Positions 7,236 to 14,924 of a DNA stretch of 20,086 nucleotides are shown here, piece after piece (position 1 is the first letter of the stretch; each line of letters starts with the position of its first letter). The stretch comes from Pseudomonadota bacterium (GTDB taxonomy: Bacteria > Pseudomonadota > Gammaproteobacteria > Steroidobacterales > Steroidobacteraceae): assembly GCA_021820785.1 (NCBI GenBank), contig JAKADE010000010.1, forward strand, positions 1 to 20,086, read 5' to 3'. The position numbers were made by a program, and so were the translations under genes. The notes below the pieces were generated by a model. That model saw only the letters and a list, made by a program, of their open reading frames with translations. It was not told the origin of the DNA and made no database searches.

Positions 7236-7996
7236 ACGCTGCCGGCGTCCCGCCCCTGCTCAGTCTCGAGGGTGTCGCCAAGCAGTTCACCCTGCATCAT
7301 CAGCACGGGGCGGTGCTGCGCGTGCTGGAGGACATCAACCTCAGCATTCATCCAGGCGAATGCGTGGTGCTCGACGGACCCTCGGGGATGGGTAAAAGCA
7401 CGCTGCTGAAACTGATCTATGCCAACTACAGGACCAGCGCCGGGCGCATTCGCCTTTTCCCCGGCACGCCCCGGGAGGTGGACCTGACCGGAGCCGAGCC
7501 GCGCGCCCTGATCACCGTGCGGCGCGATACGATGGGCTACGTCAGCCAGTTCCTGCGCGTCATTCCGCGGGTCCCGGCACTGGACATCGTGGCCGAGCCG
7601 CTGCTGCGGCGCGAGGAGCCGGATGATCAAGTCGGTCTCGGGCGCACCCTGGTGCCGGACGGCGAGGCATTGCGGTGCGCGCGGGCCGAAGCGGGACGGT
7701 GGCTGCGACGGCTGGGCATCCGCGAACAGCTGTGGTCACTCCCCCCCGCAACATTTTCCGGCGGAGAGCAGCAGCGCATCAACGTGGCGCGCAGCTTGAT
7801 CAAACCGCGTCCGCTGCTGCTCCTCGACGAACCGACCGCATCGCTCGATGCCGCCAATACCGAGGTCGTCCTCGAGATGATCAACGAAGCCCGTTCGCGC
7901 GGCGCGGCAATCGTCGCGGTGTTCCATGATCCGGTGATTTCGGAGCGCGTGGCGACGCGGCGGGTCCGAATTCAGCGCTTCCGGACGCCCACATGA
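7232..7996 (+). CDS. phnL: C-P lyase ABC-type ATPase subunit PhnL
   Basis: The protein has 254 residues, about 25 more than the E. coli form. PhnL is the second ABC ATPase of the pathway and associates with the core complex through PhnK. It has Walker A at residues 49-57 (GPSGMGKST), a signature near 175-182 (FSGGEQQR), Walker B LLLLDEPTASLD and the switch histidine in VAVFHDP. The GPSGMGKST variant with methionine is typical of PhnL. The ATG overlaps the phnK stop and the TGA overlaps the phnM ATG, each by 4 bases, so the phnK-phnL-phnM stretch is translationally chained. No anomalies were seen. Confidence 0.94.
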   Translation: MNAAGVPPLLSLEGVAKQFTLHHQHGAVLRVLEDINLSIHPGECVVLDGPSGMGKSTLLKLIYANYRTSAGRIRLFPGTPREVDLTGAEPRALITVRRDTMGYVSQFLRVIPRVPALDIVAEPLLRREEPDDQVGLGRTLVPDGEALRCARAEAGRWLRRLGIREQLWSLPPATFSGGEQQRINVARSLIKPRPLLLLDEPTASLDAANTEVVLEMINEARSRGAAIVAVFHDPVISERVATRRVRIQRFRTPT

Positions 7997-9147
7997 GCGC
8001 CACTGTGTTGTCCAATGCCCGCCTCGTGCTCGAAGCGGAGATCGTCTCAGGCACGGTGGCCTTCGACGCCGCTGGCATCACCGCAATCGACACTGGCCGC
8101 ACATCGGTCCCGGGCGCAATCGATCTCGAAGGAGACCTGCTCGCACCGGGATTGATCGAGCTGCACACGGACAACCTGGAACGGCACCTGATGCCCCGGC
8201 CCAAAGTGAACTGGGCGGAAGTGCCCGCGCTGCTCGCGCACGACGCGGAAGTGGCCTGTGCGGGCATCACCACGGTTCTCGATGCGCTCGGCGTCGGCGA
8301 GGCAGACCGCGACAGCGTGCGCAGCAGCGCCTGGGGCTCGCTGCTCGCAAGTCTGCAGCACTGCACCGAGCAGGATGCCCTGCGTGCCGAACACTTCCTG
8401 CACGTGCGGTGTGAGCTGCCGGCCCCGAACACCGTCGAGCTGTTTGAGCCGTTCCACCATCATCCCCGTTTGCGTCTCGTATCACTGATGGATCACACCC
8501 CCGGCCAACGGCAGTGGGAGAACGCCGAACACGCGCGCATCTACTACACGGGGAAGAAAGGCTGGAGCGCGGCGAAGTACGAAGCGAGACTGGCCGAGGC
8601 CGTGCACATGCAGCAACGCTACGCGGCGCCGCACCGGCAGCATTTCGTGGAATACTGCCGACACCATGGCATCGCGCTGGCGAGTCATGACGACACCACC
8701 GAGGAACACGTGCTCGAAGCGCACCGCGATGGCGCAGTGATCTGCGAGTTTCCGACGACCCTGCGAGCGGCCCAAGCCGCGCGGAACCTCGGTCTTGCCA
8801 CGGTTCTGGGCGGTCCCAACGTGGTGCGGGGCGGCTCGCATTCCGGCAATGTTGCGGCCGCGGAACTGGCCCGCCACGGACTGCTCGACATCCTCTCCTC
8901 CGATTACGTGCCGGGCAGTCTGATCAGCGCCGCATTCGAGCTGCACCATCAGCAGAATCTCCCGCTCACCGAGAGCTTCGCGATGGTCACGTGCCACCCG
9001 GCCCGCGCCCTGGGCCTGCACGACCGCGGCCGGCTGGCCCCGGGGTTGCGCGCCGATCTGGTCCGGATCCGCCCCATCCGTAGCGCAGACGGGCGCATGC
9101 ATCCGCTGGTGCGAGCGCTTTGGCGCCAGGGGCGGCAGGTCGCCTGA
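7993..9147 (+). CDS. phnM: Alpha-D-ribose 1-methylphosphonate 5-triphosphate diphosphatase PhnM
   Basis: The protein has 384 residues. PhnM is an amidohydrolase-superfamily metalloenzyme that removes pyrophosphate from ribosyl phosphonate triphosphate, producing the PhnJ substrate. The PhnM-specific first metal motif is ELHTDNLERHLMPRPKVNW (H58, D60). Others are VSLMDHTPGQRQW, ASHDDTTEEHV, GGPNVVRGGSHSGN and DILSSDYVPGSL, where the aspartate pairs with the metal site, followed by the closing ATHPARALGL-type block read here as CHPARALGLHDRGRLAPG. The ATG overlaps phnL by 4 bases. An inverted repeat follows 1 base after the stop, before the next gene. Length and motifs are normal. Confidence 0.95.
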   Translation: MSATVLSNARLVLEAEIVSGTVAFDAAGITAIDTGRTSVPGAIDLEGDLLAPGLIELHTDNLERHLMPRPKVNWAEVPALLAHDAEVACAGITTVLDALGVGEADRDSVRSSAWGSLLASLQHCTEQDALRAEHFLHVRCELPAPNTVELFEPFHHHPRLRLVSLMDHTPGQRQWENAEHARIYYTGKKGWSAAKYEARLAEAVHMQQRYAAPHRQHFVEYCRHHGIALASHDDTTEEHVLEAHRDGAVICEFPTTLRAAQAARNLGLATVLGGPNVVRGGSHSGNVAAAELARHGLLDILSSDYVPGSLISAAFELHHQQNLPLTESFAMVTCHPARALGLHDRGRLAPGLRADLVRIRPIRSADGRMHPLVRALWRQGRQVA

Positions 9148-9148
9148 A

Positions 9149-9173
9149 CGCGCCATCCCCCATGTCTGGCGCG
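9149..9173 (+). repeat. Stem-loop between phnM and the acyltransferase gene
   Basis: CGCGCCA (9149-9155) pairs perfectly with TGGCGCG (9167-9173), a 7-base-pair stem with an 11-base loop. It begins one base after the phnM stop. There is no T-run after it, so it is not a standard intrinsic terminator; it may protect the 3' end or tune downstream expression. Confidence 0.5.
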
Positions 9174-9210
9174 AGTCGATATCCCGCCATCCGCACAGGT
9201 CAGAGTGCAC

Positions 9211-9870
9211 ATGCAACGCATTAACTGCGGCACGCCACCGAACCCCTGGTCGGCAGGCCGGCCGCTCCGATCGGCCCCGGAGATCGATCCGACGGCCTGG
9301 GTGAGCGAATCGGATTTCGGGCGCTATACCTACCTCGGACCGCGCTCCAGCGTCGCGCACAGCCAAATCGGGGATTGGAGCTACGCCATGGGGGACAACC
9401 AGATCCTCCATGCCCGGATCGGCAAGTTCTGCAACATCGCCACGGGCGTGCGCATCAACCCGAGCAATCATCCCTGGTGGCGCGCGACGCTGCATCACCT
9501 CACCTACCGCAGCCGCTCTTATGGTTTCGAGCTGCCGGACGATGCGGACTTCTTTGCCTGGCGTGCCCGCGATTCAGTCACGATCGGGCCCGACGTGTGG
9601 CTCGGCCACAATGCGCTCATCATGCCCGGCGTAACCGTCGGCGCCGGCGCCGCCGTCGGCAGCGCCGCAGTCGTCACGCACGACGTGCCGCCTTTTGCAA
9701 TGGTCGTCGGCGTACCCGCTCGCGTCCTGCGCATGCGGTGTCACTCGCGCACGGCCGAGCGCCTGCTCGAGCTCGCCTGGTGGGATTGGGATGACTCCCG
9801 CCTGCAGACCGCACTCCCCGATCTGCGCACGCTCGACATCGAGGCGTTCGCGCAGAAGTACGCACCCTGA
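9211..9870 (+). CDS. Hexapeptide-repeat acyltransferase, phosphonate-locus family
   Basis: The protein has 219 residues and a left-handed beta-helix built of hexapeptide repeats. Examples are the early DFGRYTYLGPRSSVAHSQIG region and the later IGPDVWLGHNALIMPGVTVG-type coils ending in DVPPFAMVVGVPARVLR. The segment with NPSNHPWWR carries the histidine usual in xenobiotic/chloramphenicol acetyltransferases of this fold. It matches the transferase family repeatedly found in C-P lyase operons (TIGR03308-like, from memory). The substrate is not established; acetylation of an aminophosphonate or an intermediate is possible (inference), by analogy to PhnO. It lies 63 bases after phnM, on the same strand. 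The ATG is preferred; a GTG at 9205 is an equally plausible start. Confidence 0.85.
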   Translation: MQRINCGTPPNPWSAGRPLRSAPEIDPTAWVSESDFGRYTYLGPRSSVAHSQIGDWSYAMGDNQILHARIGKFCNIATGVRINPSNHPWWRATLHHLTYRSRSYGFELPDDADFFAWRARDSVTIGPDVWLGHNALIMPGVTVGAGAAVGSAAVVTHDVPPFAMVVGVPARVLRMRCHSRTAERLLELAWWDWDDSRLQTALPDLRTLDIEAFAQKYAP

Positions 9871-9890
9871 CTCGCGCACCGTGCCGTCGG

Positions 9891-9914
9891 GTGCGCCGAA
9901 GCGCACTGCGCTTC
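9891..9914 (+). repeat. Two overlapping, mutually exclusive hairpins after the acyltransferase gene
   Basis: GTGCGC-CGAA-GCGCAC (9891-9906, 6-base-pair stem) and GAAGCGC-ACT-GCGCTTC (9898-9914, 7-base-pair stem) share bases, so only one can form at a time. They start 21 bases after the stop codon. No U-tract follows. The rest of 9871-10113 shows no gene and no convincing promoter apart from the Shine-Dalgarno of the next gene. Confidence 0.5.
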
Positions 9915-10113
9915 ACACATCGGTCACGTTCGACTCCTACCATCAGCAGGGACGTCGGGCGACACCCTGACGCTGCGGGCCGAAAGCGTTTCCCGTTGGG
10001 TGGATACGTACGCCGCGCCTCAACATCCAACGCGTGCCGGCGCCCGCGGATCGTCTGCGGCATCCCGCGCGGTTTGTTCACCCGTGCTGTCGACGGACCG
10101 GAGGAGTCGGATC

Positions 10114-11541
10114 GTGACCCAGATCGAATCCTATCTCGACGAGCTCAGTCCGCGGCGGGCGCACGTACGCCTGATCTTCAGTTCCGGTCTGGGCGTGTTC
10201 CTCGACGGGTACGACTCGGCGATGATGGCCGTAGCCATCGTTTTCATCGCGCCCGCCTGGCACCTTTCGCCCGCGGCACTCGGCCTGCTGGCCGCCTCCA
10301 CGTTGCTCGGCGCAATGTTTGGCGGTGCCGTCGGTGGACGGTGCGCCGATCTGTACGGACGCAAATGGCTCTATCTGATCGACATCGCCACCTTCTTCGT
10401 CGCCGCACTGCTGTCCGCGGTTGCATGGAATTTCGCTTCGCTTTTCATCTTCCGCATGCTGGTCGGCGTCGGGATCGGAATCGACTACCCGCTGAGCGCG
10501 ACGTTCCTGGCGGAATTCGCGCCGCGCAAACGGCGCGGCTCCATGATGACGTGGTCGTTCGGCTTGTTCTTCTATGCCGGCAGCGTCGCCGCGATGCTCA
10601 TCGGCTTTCTACTTGCACATCTCGGCCCGCAAGCCTGGCGCATCCTGTTCGCCTCCGGCGCGGTGCCGGCTCTCGGATTGCTGATCCTGCGCCGCACGCT
10701 GCCGGAGTCACCGCGCTGGCTGCTGCGCAAACGGAATCCCGAACAGGCACTGGCGGCATTGCGCAAATTCCACCCGGATGGTGTGCCGGCGGCCGCACCC
10801 GCCGGCGCAGGGATGTACGCGAACCGGGAAGGCGAGCACACGGGGCGCTGGCGCGAACTGTTCACGCGACCGTACCTGCGGCGCACCGCCTTGATCACGG
10901 TGCCGTGGTTCCTGATGGACATGGTCGATTACGGCTTCAGCATCTACATTCCGACGCTCCTGCTCGCGTTCGGCATGCGATCCTTCGGCGGAAGCATTCT
11001 GTTGTCCGCGACGCTCTCGAGCCTCGGCACCCTCGGCTTCATCTTCGTCGCCGGCTGGATCGAACGCTGCGGCAGAATCCGCGCCCAGAGCATGGGCTTT
11101 CTCGGTCTCGCCGCCGGCATGGCCGCGCTGGGCCTGATCGCCATGAGCGGGACGGCTGCGATATTTCCGATCGCGGCCTGCATCCTGTTCGTGAAACTCG
11201 CCAATGCCTTCCCGGACGTCACCACCTGGGTGCTGCCGGTGGAGCTGTTTCCGACCGAACTGCGGGCCTCCGCGCACGGCATGGCCACCTCGTTTTCGCG
11301 AATTGGCGCGGCCACCAGCGTTTTTCTCTTCCCGATCCTGCAGCGCCAGTGGGGGATCGGACCGCTGCTGCTGGTAATCGCCGCAGCGCAACTTGCGGCC
11401 TCGCTCGTCACGGTGCTGACCGGCCAGGAATCGGCGGGCCGCAGTCTCGAGGAGATCGCACTCGTGCACGCTCTGGCGCCGGCCGCTCAGCCCGCGCCGG
11501 CGCCGCGCGTGCTATCGGCGCCGCTCCTGCCGGAGAAATAG
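10114..11541 (+). CDS. MFS transporter resembling phosphate:H+ symporters (Pho84/PHS-like motifs)
   Basis: The protein has 475 residues, with twelve hydrophobic segments and a central hydrophilic loop (about 205-250). The GTG start is chosen because GGAGGAG (10100-10106) sits seven bases upstream and the first helix begins about 18 residues in; a more upstream ATG at 10000 would add a tail unlike membrane protein. MFS hallmarks are GGRCADLYGRK (loop 2-3) and LPESPRWLL (after TM6). LDGYD in TM1 (D31, D34), GIGIDYPLSA in TM4 (D124) and WFLMDMVDYG in TM7 (D269) parallel the TM1, GGDYPLS and WFLLDIxFYG motifs of Pho84-type transporters. Export or import of phosphate, or phosphonate uptake in place of PhnCDE, is inference. 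It converges on the kinase gene. Confidence 0.85.
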   Translation: MTQIESYLDELSPRRAHVRLIFSSGLGVFLDGYDSAMMAVAIVFIAPAWHLSPAALGLLAASTLLGAMFGGAVGGRCADLYGRKWLYLIDIATFFVAALLSAVAWNFASLFIFRMLVGVGIGIDYPLSATFLAEFAPRKRRGSMMTWSFGLFFYAGSVAAMLIGFLLAHLGPQAWRILFASGAVPALGLLILRRTLPESPRWLLRKRNPEQALAALRKFHPDGVPAAAPAGAGMYANREGEHTGRWRELFTRPYLRRTALITVPWFLMDMVDYGFSIYIPTLLLAFGMRSFGGSILLSATLSSLGTLGFIFVAGWIERCGRIRAQSMGFLGLAAGMAALGLIAMSGTAAIFPIAACILFVKLANAFPDVTTWVLPVELFPTELRASAHGMATSFSRIGAATSVFLFPILQRQWGIGPLLLVIAAAQLAASLVTVLTGQESAGRSLEEIALVHALAPAAQPAPAPRVLSAPLLPEK

Positions 11542-11583
11542 TCGCTCCGACCGCAGCGGGCGTTCCCTGATGCAACTGTGTCG

Positions 11584-12894
11584 CTAGCGCGACTCGCCCT
11601 GCAGCCGACCGATCAGGCTGCGCAGAAAGACCCGGTTGAAACGCAGCTGGCACGAGACCGACACCTGCTCGAGCTGCGTGGCGCTCACCTTCAGGACGGT
11701 CACCGCGGTCACTGCGCGTACCGTGGCCATGCGTTTCGCGCCAGGGACGTAGCTTGCTTCACCGAAGCAATCTCCGGTCTCGAGCGTGGCGATCTGGGCG
11801 CCGCGGCGCTGCACGGCGCAGCGCCCCGAGACCAGAATGTAGAAGCGGTCATCGAGTTCGCCCTCGCGCACGATCTCCTCCCCGGCCGCGTACTGCTGCC
11901 ACGCGCTCGCGTGCAGCACCTCGGTGACCTCGGGGTGCGAGAACTCGTGGAAGAACTTCAGCCGCCGCAGGACGCCGAACTGTTCCTGCAGATCCAGGCG
12001 CAGATTGCTCTGGCGCAGCCGGTGGTGCGCCCGCGCCAGTTCCGCGGCGAGCTCGAGTCCGGTGCGCTGGCGCTTCTGAGGATCCTTCTGCAGCGCCGTC
12101 ACCACGATGTTCTCGAGTTCTTCGGAGACATCGGAACGCACTTTGTGGATCGGCGGCGGGGTCGCATAGACGATCTGGTGCAGGAGCTTCTGCAGATTGC
12201 CGGCCCGGAACGGGCGCGTCCCGGTGAGCAGCTCGTACATCACGGCCCCGAGGGAGTAAATGTCGGAGCTCGCGGTCAGTTCCAGGCTCTGCACCTGCTC
12301 CGGGGACATGTACGAGGGACTGCCGGCGATGCCCTCGATGCGCGAGATGTCCGCATCCGACACCAGGGCGATGCCGAAGTCGATGATGCGGACTTCCCCC
12401 TCCTGGGTGAGCAGGAGGTTCGAGGGCTTGATGTCGCGGTGGATCACGCCGCGCGTGTGCGCGTAGTGCAGCGCCTTGGCGCACTTGAAGATGATTTCGA
12501 TGACGTCGTTCAGCGGAAGCAGGTTGTCAGGGCGGCAATAGGTCGTGAGCGTACGCGCATGGTGCACGTATTCACTGACGATGTAGCAGCGCCCGTTCTC
12601 CTCTCCCGCATCGTAGATGGGCAGGACGTACGGGTGTTGCAGCATGCCGACCAAATGCGCCTCGGAGAGGAACATCTTGCGCGCGGCCCGGGCGCGCTGA
12701 TCATCCGCGCCGGTGTCGACGTTGTAGACCTTGATGGCGACGTCGCGCCCGTAGTAGGCGTCGTGCGTCAGGTAAACCACGCCGGTGCTGCCGCGCCCGA
12801 CTTCCTTGATGACTTCATACTTCCCGATCCGCTCCGGAGCGCTGCGGTCACTGGTGCGGGGATGCACGGCGGGTCCTGAAGCGTGGGCGGGCAT
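11584..12894 (-). CDS. Ser/Thr protein kinase with C-terminal cyclic-nucleotide-binding domain
   Basis: The protein has 436 residues from the ATG at 12894. A Hanks-type kinase domain (about 25-290) shows the glycine loop GRGSTG (33-38), the lysine K55 in AIK, the catalytic loop HRDIKPSN (152-159), DFG (172-174) and the activation-segment end SPSYMSPEQ. It therefore appears catalytically competent. Residues about 315-415 form a CRP/cNMP-type beta-barrel with the phosphate-binding cassette FGEA (377-380) and R388-MAT. No membrane segment or helix-turn-helix is present, so the protein is probably cytosolic. A longer form from ATG 12966 (460 residues) is possible; neither start has a Shine-Dalgarno. 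It is the last gene of the leftward run after thiL. Kinase control by a cyclic nucleotide is inferred from the architecture. Confidence 0.92.
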   Translation of the reverse strand: MPAHASGPAVHPRTSDRSAPERIGKYEVIKEVGRGSTGVVYLTHDAYYGRDVAIKVYNVDTGADDQRARAARKMFLSEAHLVGMLQHPYVLPIYDAGEENGRCYIVSEYVHHARTLTTYCRPDNLLPLNDVIEIIFKCAKALHYAHTRGVIHRDIKPSNLLLTQEGEVRIIDFGIALVSDADISRIEGIAGSPSYMSPEQVQSLELTASSDIYSLGAVMYELLTGTRPFRAGNLQKLLHQIVYATPPPIHKVRSDVSEELENIVVTALQKDPQKRQRTGLELAAELARAHHRLRQSNLRLDLQEQFGVLRRLKFFHEFSHPEVTEVLHASAWQQYAAGEEIVREGELDDRFYILVSGRCAVQRRGAQIATLETGDCFGEASYVPGAKRMATVRAVTAVTVLKVSATQLEQVSVSCQLRFNRVFLRSLIGRLQGESR

Positions 12895-12992
12895 AGTTCG
12901 CAGCGAGTGGTGGTGCACACGGCAGGATAGGGTCGCAGCGCTGTGGCGCGCTGTGATGCGCCCCATGGATTGGCCGACCGGATCGCCGCGCC

Positions 12993-13008
12993 TAATTTAC
13001 ATATTATC
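12993..13008 (-). promoter_or_regulatory. AT-rich island, possible promoter of the kinase gene
   Basis: The 16 bases contain a single G/C-poor block in an otherwise GC-rich region, between the thiL stop and the kinase start. Read on the minus strand it gives GATAAT (13003-13008), five of six matches to a -10 box. No good -35 lies at the right distance, so this is tentative. If it is real, the kinase gene has its own promoter in addition to read-through from thiL. Confidence 0.25.
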
Positions 13009-13012
13009 GGCG

Positions 13013-13978
13013 TCAGGGCGCTGCGAAGTGGTCGTACCCTGGGGCCGCCACGGTCTTCACCCCGCGCTCGTCCCGCACATGCGCACCGGTTTCGACACAG
13101 ACCGTTCCGATGCGCGTATAGCCCCACTGCTCGCTCGGCAGTTCGGCTTGCAGTCGCGCGAGTCGCTCCACGGGCACGGTGAAGCACAGCTCGTAATCGT
13201 CACCGCCGGTGAGTGCGAAGTCCCGGGCGCGTGGCGTTCCGAGCGCGCGCAGTGGCGCCGACAGGGGCAGTCGGGCCGCCTCGAGCTCGACCCCGCAGCC
13301 GCTGGCCCGCGCGAGCTTCAGCGCATCTGCCAGCAGTCCATCCGACACATCGATGCACGCGCTCGCGTATCCCCGCAATCGCTCCCCGAGCGCGACGCGC
13401 GGCTCGGGAAACAGAAAGCGCTCCCGCAGGGATTCGCGGGCCGCCTCGGCGGCGAGGCGGCCCTGTTCCAAGGCCAGCCCCGCGGCCGCATCGCCCGGTG
13501 TACCGGAGACGAACAGCGCGTCCCCCGGTGCCGCGCCGCTGCGTCGCAGCGCGCCACCGGCCGGCACCCAACCGAGCAGCGTCACGGAGACCGCGAGCGG
13601 ACCCTGGGTGGTATCGCCACCGACCAGCGCCACCCCGTGCCGCAGCGCCAGCGCGCTGAAGGCTGCCGAAAACCCCTCGAGCCACTGGTCTTCGGCCGAC
13701 GGCAGCGTCAGCGCGAGCAGTGCCCAGGCGGGCCGTGCACCCATCGCGGCCAGATCGCTCAGATTCACCGCCAGCGCCCGGTGCCCCACCGAATCGGGCC
13801 GGCAGCCGTGCGGAAAATGCACTCCGTCGACGAGCGTGTCGACCGCCGCCACGAGCGTCATCCCCGCCGGACATTCCAGCAGCGCCGCATCGTCGCCCAC
13901 GCCGAGACGCACGTCGGGTCGCGCCGCACCGCTGTTGCGGAAATAACGGTCGATCAGATCGAATTCAGACAACGCCAT
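13013..13978 (-). CDS. thiL: Thiamine-monophosphate kinase ThiL
   Basis: The protein has 321 residues, normal for the family. ThiL phosphorylates thiamine monophosphate with ATP to the active cofactor thiamine diphosphate in the cytosol. N-terminal motifs are GVGDDAA (26-32) and DTLVDGVHF (47-55, metal-binding aspartate). NLSDLAAMGARP, LVGGDTTQG and the C-terminal ALTGGDDYELCFTVP block are all characteristic of the PurM/ThiL fold. The ATG at 13978 lies 26 bases after nusB, and a perfect 12-base palindrome GCGCAGCTGCGC (13981-13992) falls in that gap. The nusB-thiL order is standard in Proteobacteria, and co-transcription from the riboflavin genes is likely. Confidence 0.95.
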   Translation of the reverse strand: MALSEFDLIDRYFRNSGAARPDVRLGVGDDAALLECPAGMTLVAAVDTLVDGVHFPHGCRPDSVGHRALAVNLSDLAAMGARPAWALLALTLPSAEDQWLEGFSAAFSALALRHGVALVGGDTTQGPLAVSVTLLGWVPAGGALRRSGAAPGDALFVSGTPGDAAAGLALEQGRLAAEAARESLRERFLFPEPRVALGERLRGYASACIDVSDGLLADALKLARASGCGVELEAARLPLSAPLRALGTPRARDFALTGGDDYELCFTVPVERLARLQAELPSEQWGYTRIGTVCVETGAHVRDERGVKTVAAPGYDHFAAP

Positions 13979-14004
13979 GCGCGCAGCTGCGCAGAATGAA
14001 CCGA

Positions 14005-14448
14005 CTAACGTTCCGCCGGACGCAGTTCGCGCGCGGCTCTATCGAGCACCGCGTTGACGTACTTGTGCCCGTCGGTCGCCCCGAATCGCTTCGCAAGTGA
14101 CACCGCCTCATTGATGGCCACTTTGTACGGCACGTCCAGCCGATGCGCCAGTTCGTACAGGCCGATGAGGAGCGCCGCATGCTCGACCGGATCGAGTAAT
14201 GCCGGAGTGCGGTCGATGAACCCGGCGAGCTGCTCATCGAGTGCCGTGCGCGCCGCACAGATCCCCTCGACCAGCTCGCGGAAGTACTCGCGGTCGGCGC
14301 GCGGCATGTCTTCGGCCGCACCGAACTCCTGCACCAGATCCTGCCAGGGGCACTCGTTGATCTGCCAGCGGTACAACGCCTGCAGTGCGAGCTTGCGCGC
14401 CATGGCGCGCTGCCGGGAAAACGCATGTGTCGAGGAGTGCACGTCCAT
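14005..14448 (-). CDS. nusB: Transcription antitermination factor NusB
   Basis: The protein has 147 residues, slightly longer than the common 135-145 because of a short N-terminal extension. NusB with S10 (NusE) binds boxA RNA and supports processive rRNA transcription. Family segments are RQRAMARKLALQALYRWQI, DREYFRELVEGI, the LLDPVEHAALLIGLYEL block and VPYKVAINEAVSLAKRFGATDGHKYVNAVLD. The ATG overlaps the ribH stop by one base (TGATG); a GTG one codon earlier is also possible. It sits in the classical ribH-nusB-thiL order. Confidence 0.95.
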   Translation of the reverse strand: MDVHSSTHAFSRQRAMARKLALQALYRWQINECPWQDLVQEFGAAEDMPRADREYFRELVEGICAARTALDEQLAGFIDRTPALLDPVEHAALLIGLYELAHRLDVPYKVAINEAVSLAKRFGATDGHKYVNAVLDRAARELRPAER

Positions 14449-14924
14449 CACGACCCGAGTTGGGCGAACACGTCCGCCATTTCCAACGCTGCCTCCATGG
14501 CCTCCCCGCCCTTGTCGCCCTGGCCGGTCGCGGCCCGTTCGATCGCCTGCTCAACGGTCTCGACCGTGAGCACTCCGAAGCTGACCGGCACCAGCGTCTC
14601 GAGTGCCGTGCGCTGCAAACCACCGGCGCATTCGCCGGCGACGTACTCGAAATGCGGCGTGCCGCCGCGGATCACGCACCCGAGCGCGACCACCGCGTCG
14701 TACCGGCCGCTCGCGGCCAGCTTGCGCGCCGCCACCGGCAGCTCGAATGCCCCCGGGACCCGCACCACGAGCAGATCCTCCAGGACTCCGCCATGCCGCG
14801 CCCAAGCGGCCTCGGCGCCCTTCAGCAGGCTCGCCACGATGAATTCGTTGAATCGCGCCGCGACCACGGCCACCTTGCGGCCACGGGCGCTGGGCTGTCC
14901 CTCGATGAGTCGCACGGTGCTCAC
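14448..14924 (-). CDS. ribH: 6,7-dimethyl-8-ribityllumazine synthase RibH
   Basis: The protein has 158 residues. RibH condenses 5-amino-6-ribitylaminouracil with 3,4-dihydroxy-2-butanone 4-phosphate to lumazine, the penultimate step of riboflavin synthesis. Substrate-site motifs are ARFNEFI (23-29), VPGAFELP (56-63) and GCVIRGGTPHFEYV (82-95), the last containing the catalytic-type histidine H91. It uses a GTG start that overlaps the stop of ribBX by 4 bases (GTGA), so coupling to the upstream gene fixes the start. Nothing unusual was seen. Confidence 0.95.
   Translation of the reverse strand: MSTVRLIEGQPSARGRKVAVVAARFNEFIVASLLKGAEAAWARHGGVLEDLLVVRVPGAFELPVAARKLAASGRYDAVVALGCVIRGGTPHFEYVAGECAGGLQRTALETLVPVSFGVLTVETVEQAIERAATGQGDKGGEAMEAALEMADVFAQLGS

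Noticed and set aside
9891..11570. A 559-codon plus-strand frame overlapping the MFS gene
   Set aside because: It is rich in Arg and Pro and lacks membrane segments; the frame ending at 11541 encodes a clear 12-helix transporter with a good Shine-Dalgarno.
11542..11596. Bidirectional terminator between the convergent MFS and kinase genes
   Set aside because: Only a 5-base-pair hairpin (GTCGC/GCGAC, 11580-11593) overlapping the kinase stop was found, with no T-run on either strand.
11578..12879. A 433-codon open frame on the plus strand, antisense to the kinase gene
   Set aside because: It is the mirror of a strongly conserved kinase/cNMP coding region. The translation has no recognisable domain and has the composition typical of antisense frames in GC-rich DNA.
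13981..13992. Perfect palindrome GCGCAGCTGCGC before thiL as a regulatory site
   Set aside because: It is a single short GC palindrome in an operon-internal gap, with no second copy seen and no known regulator motif; chance is a sufficient explanation.
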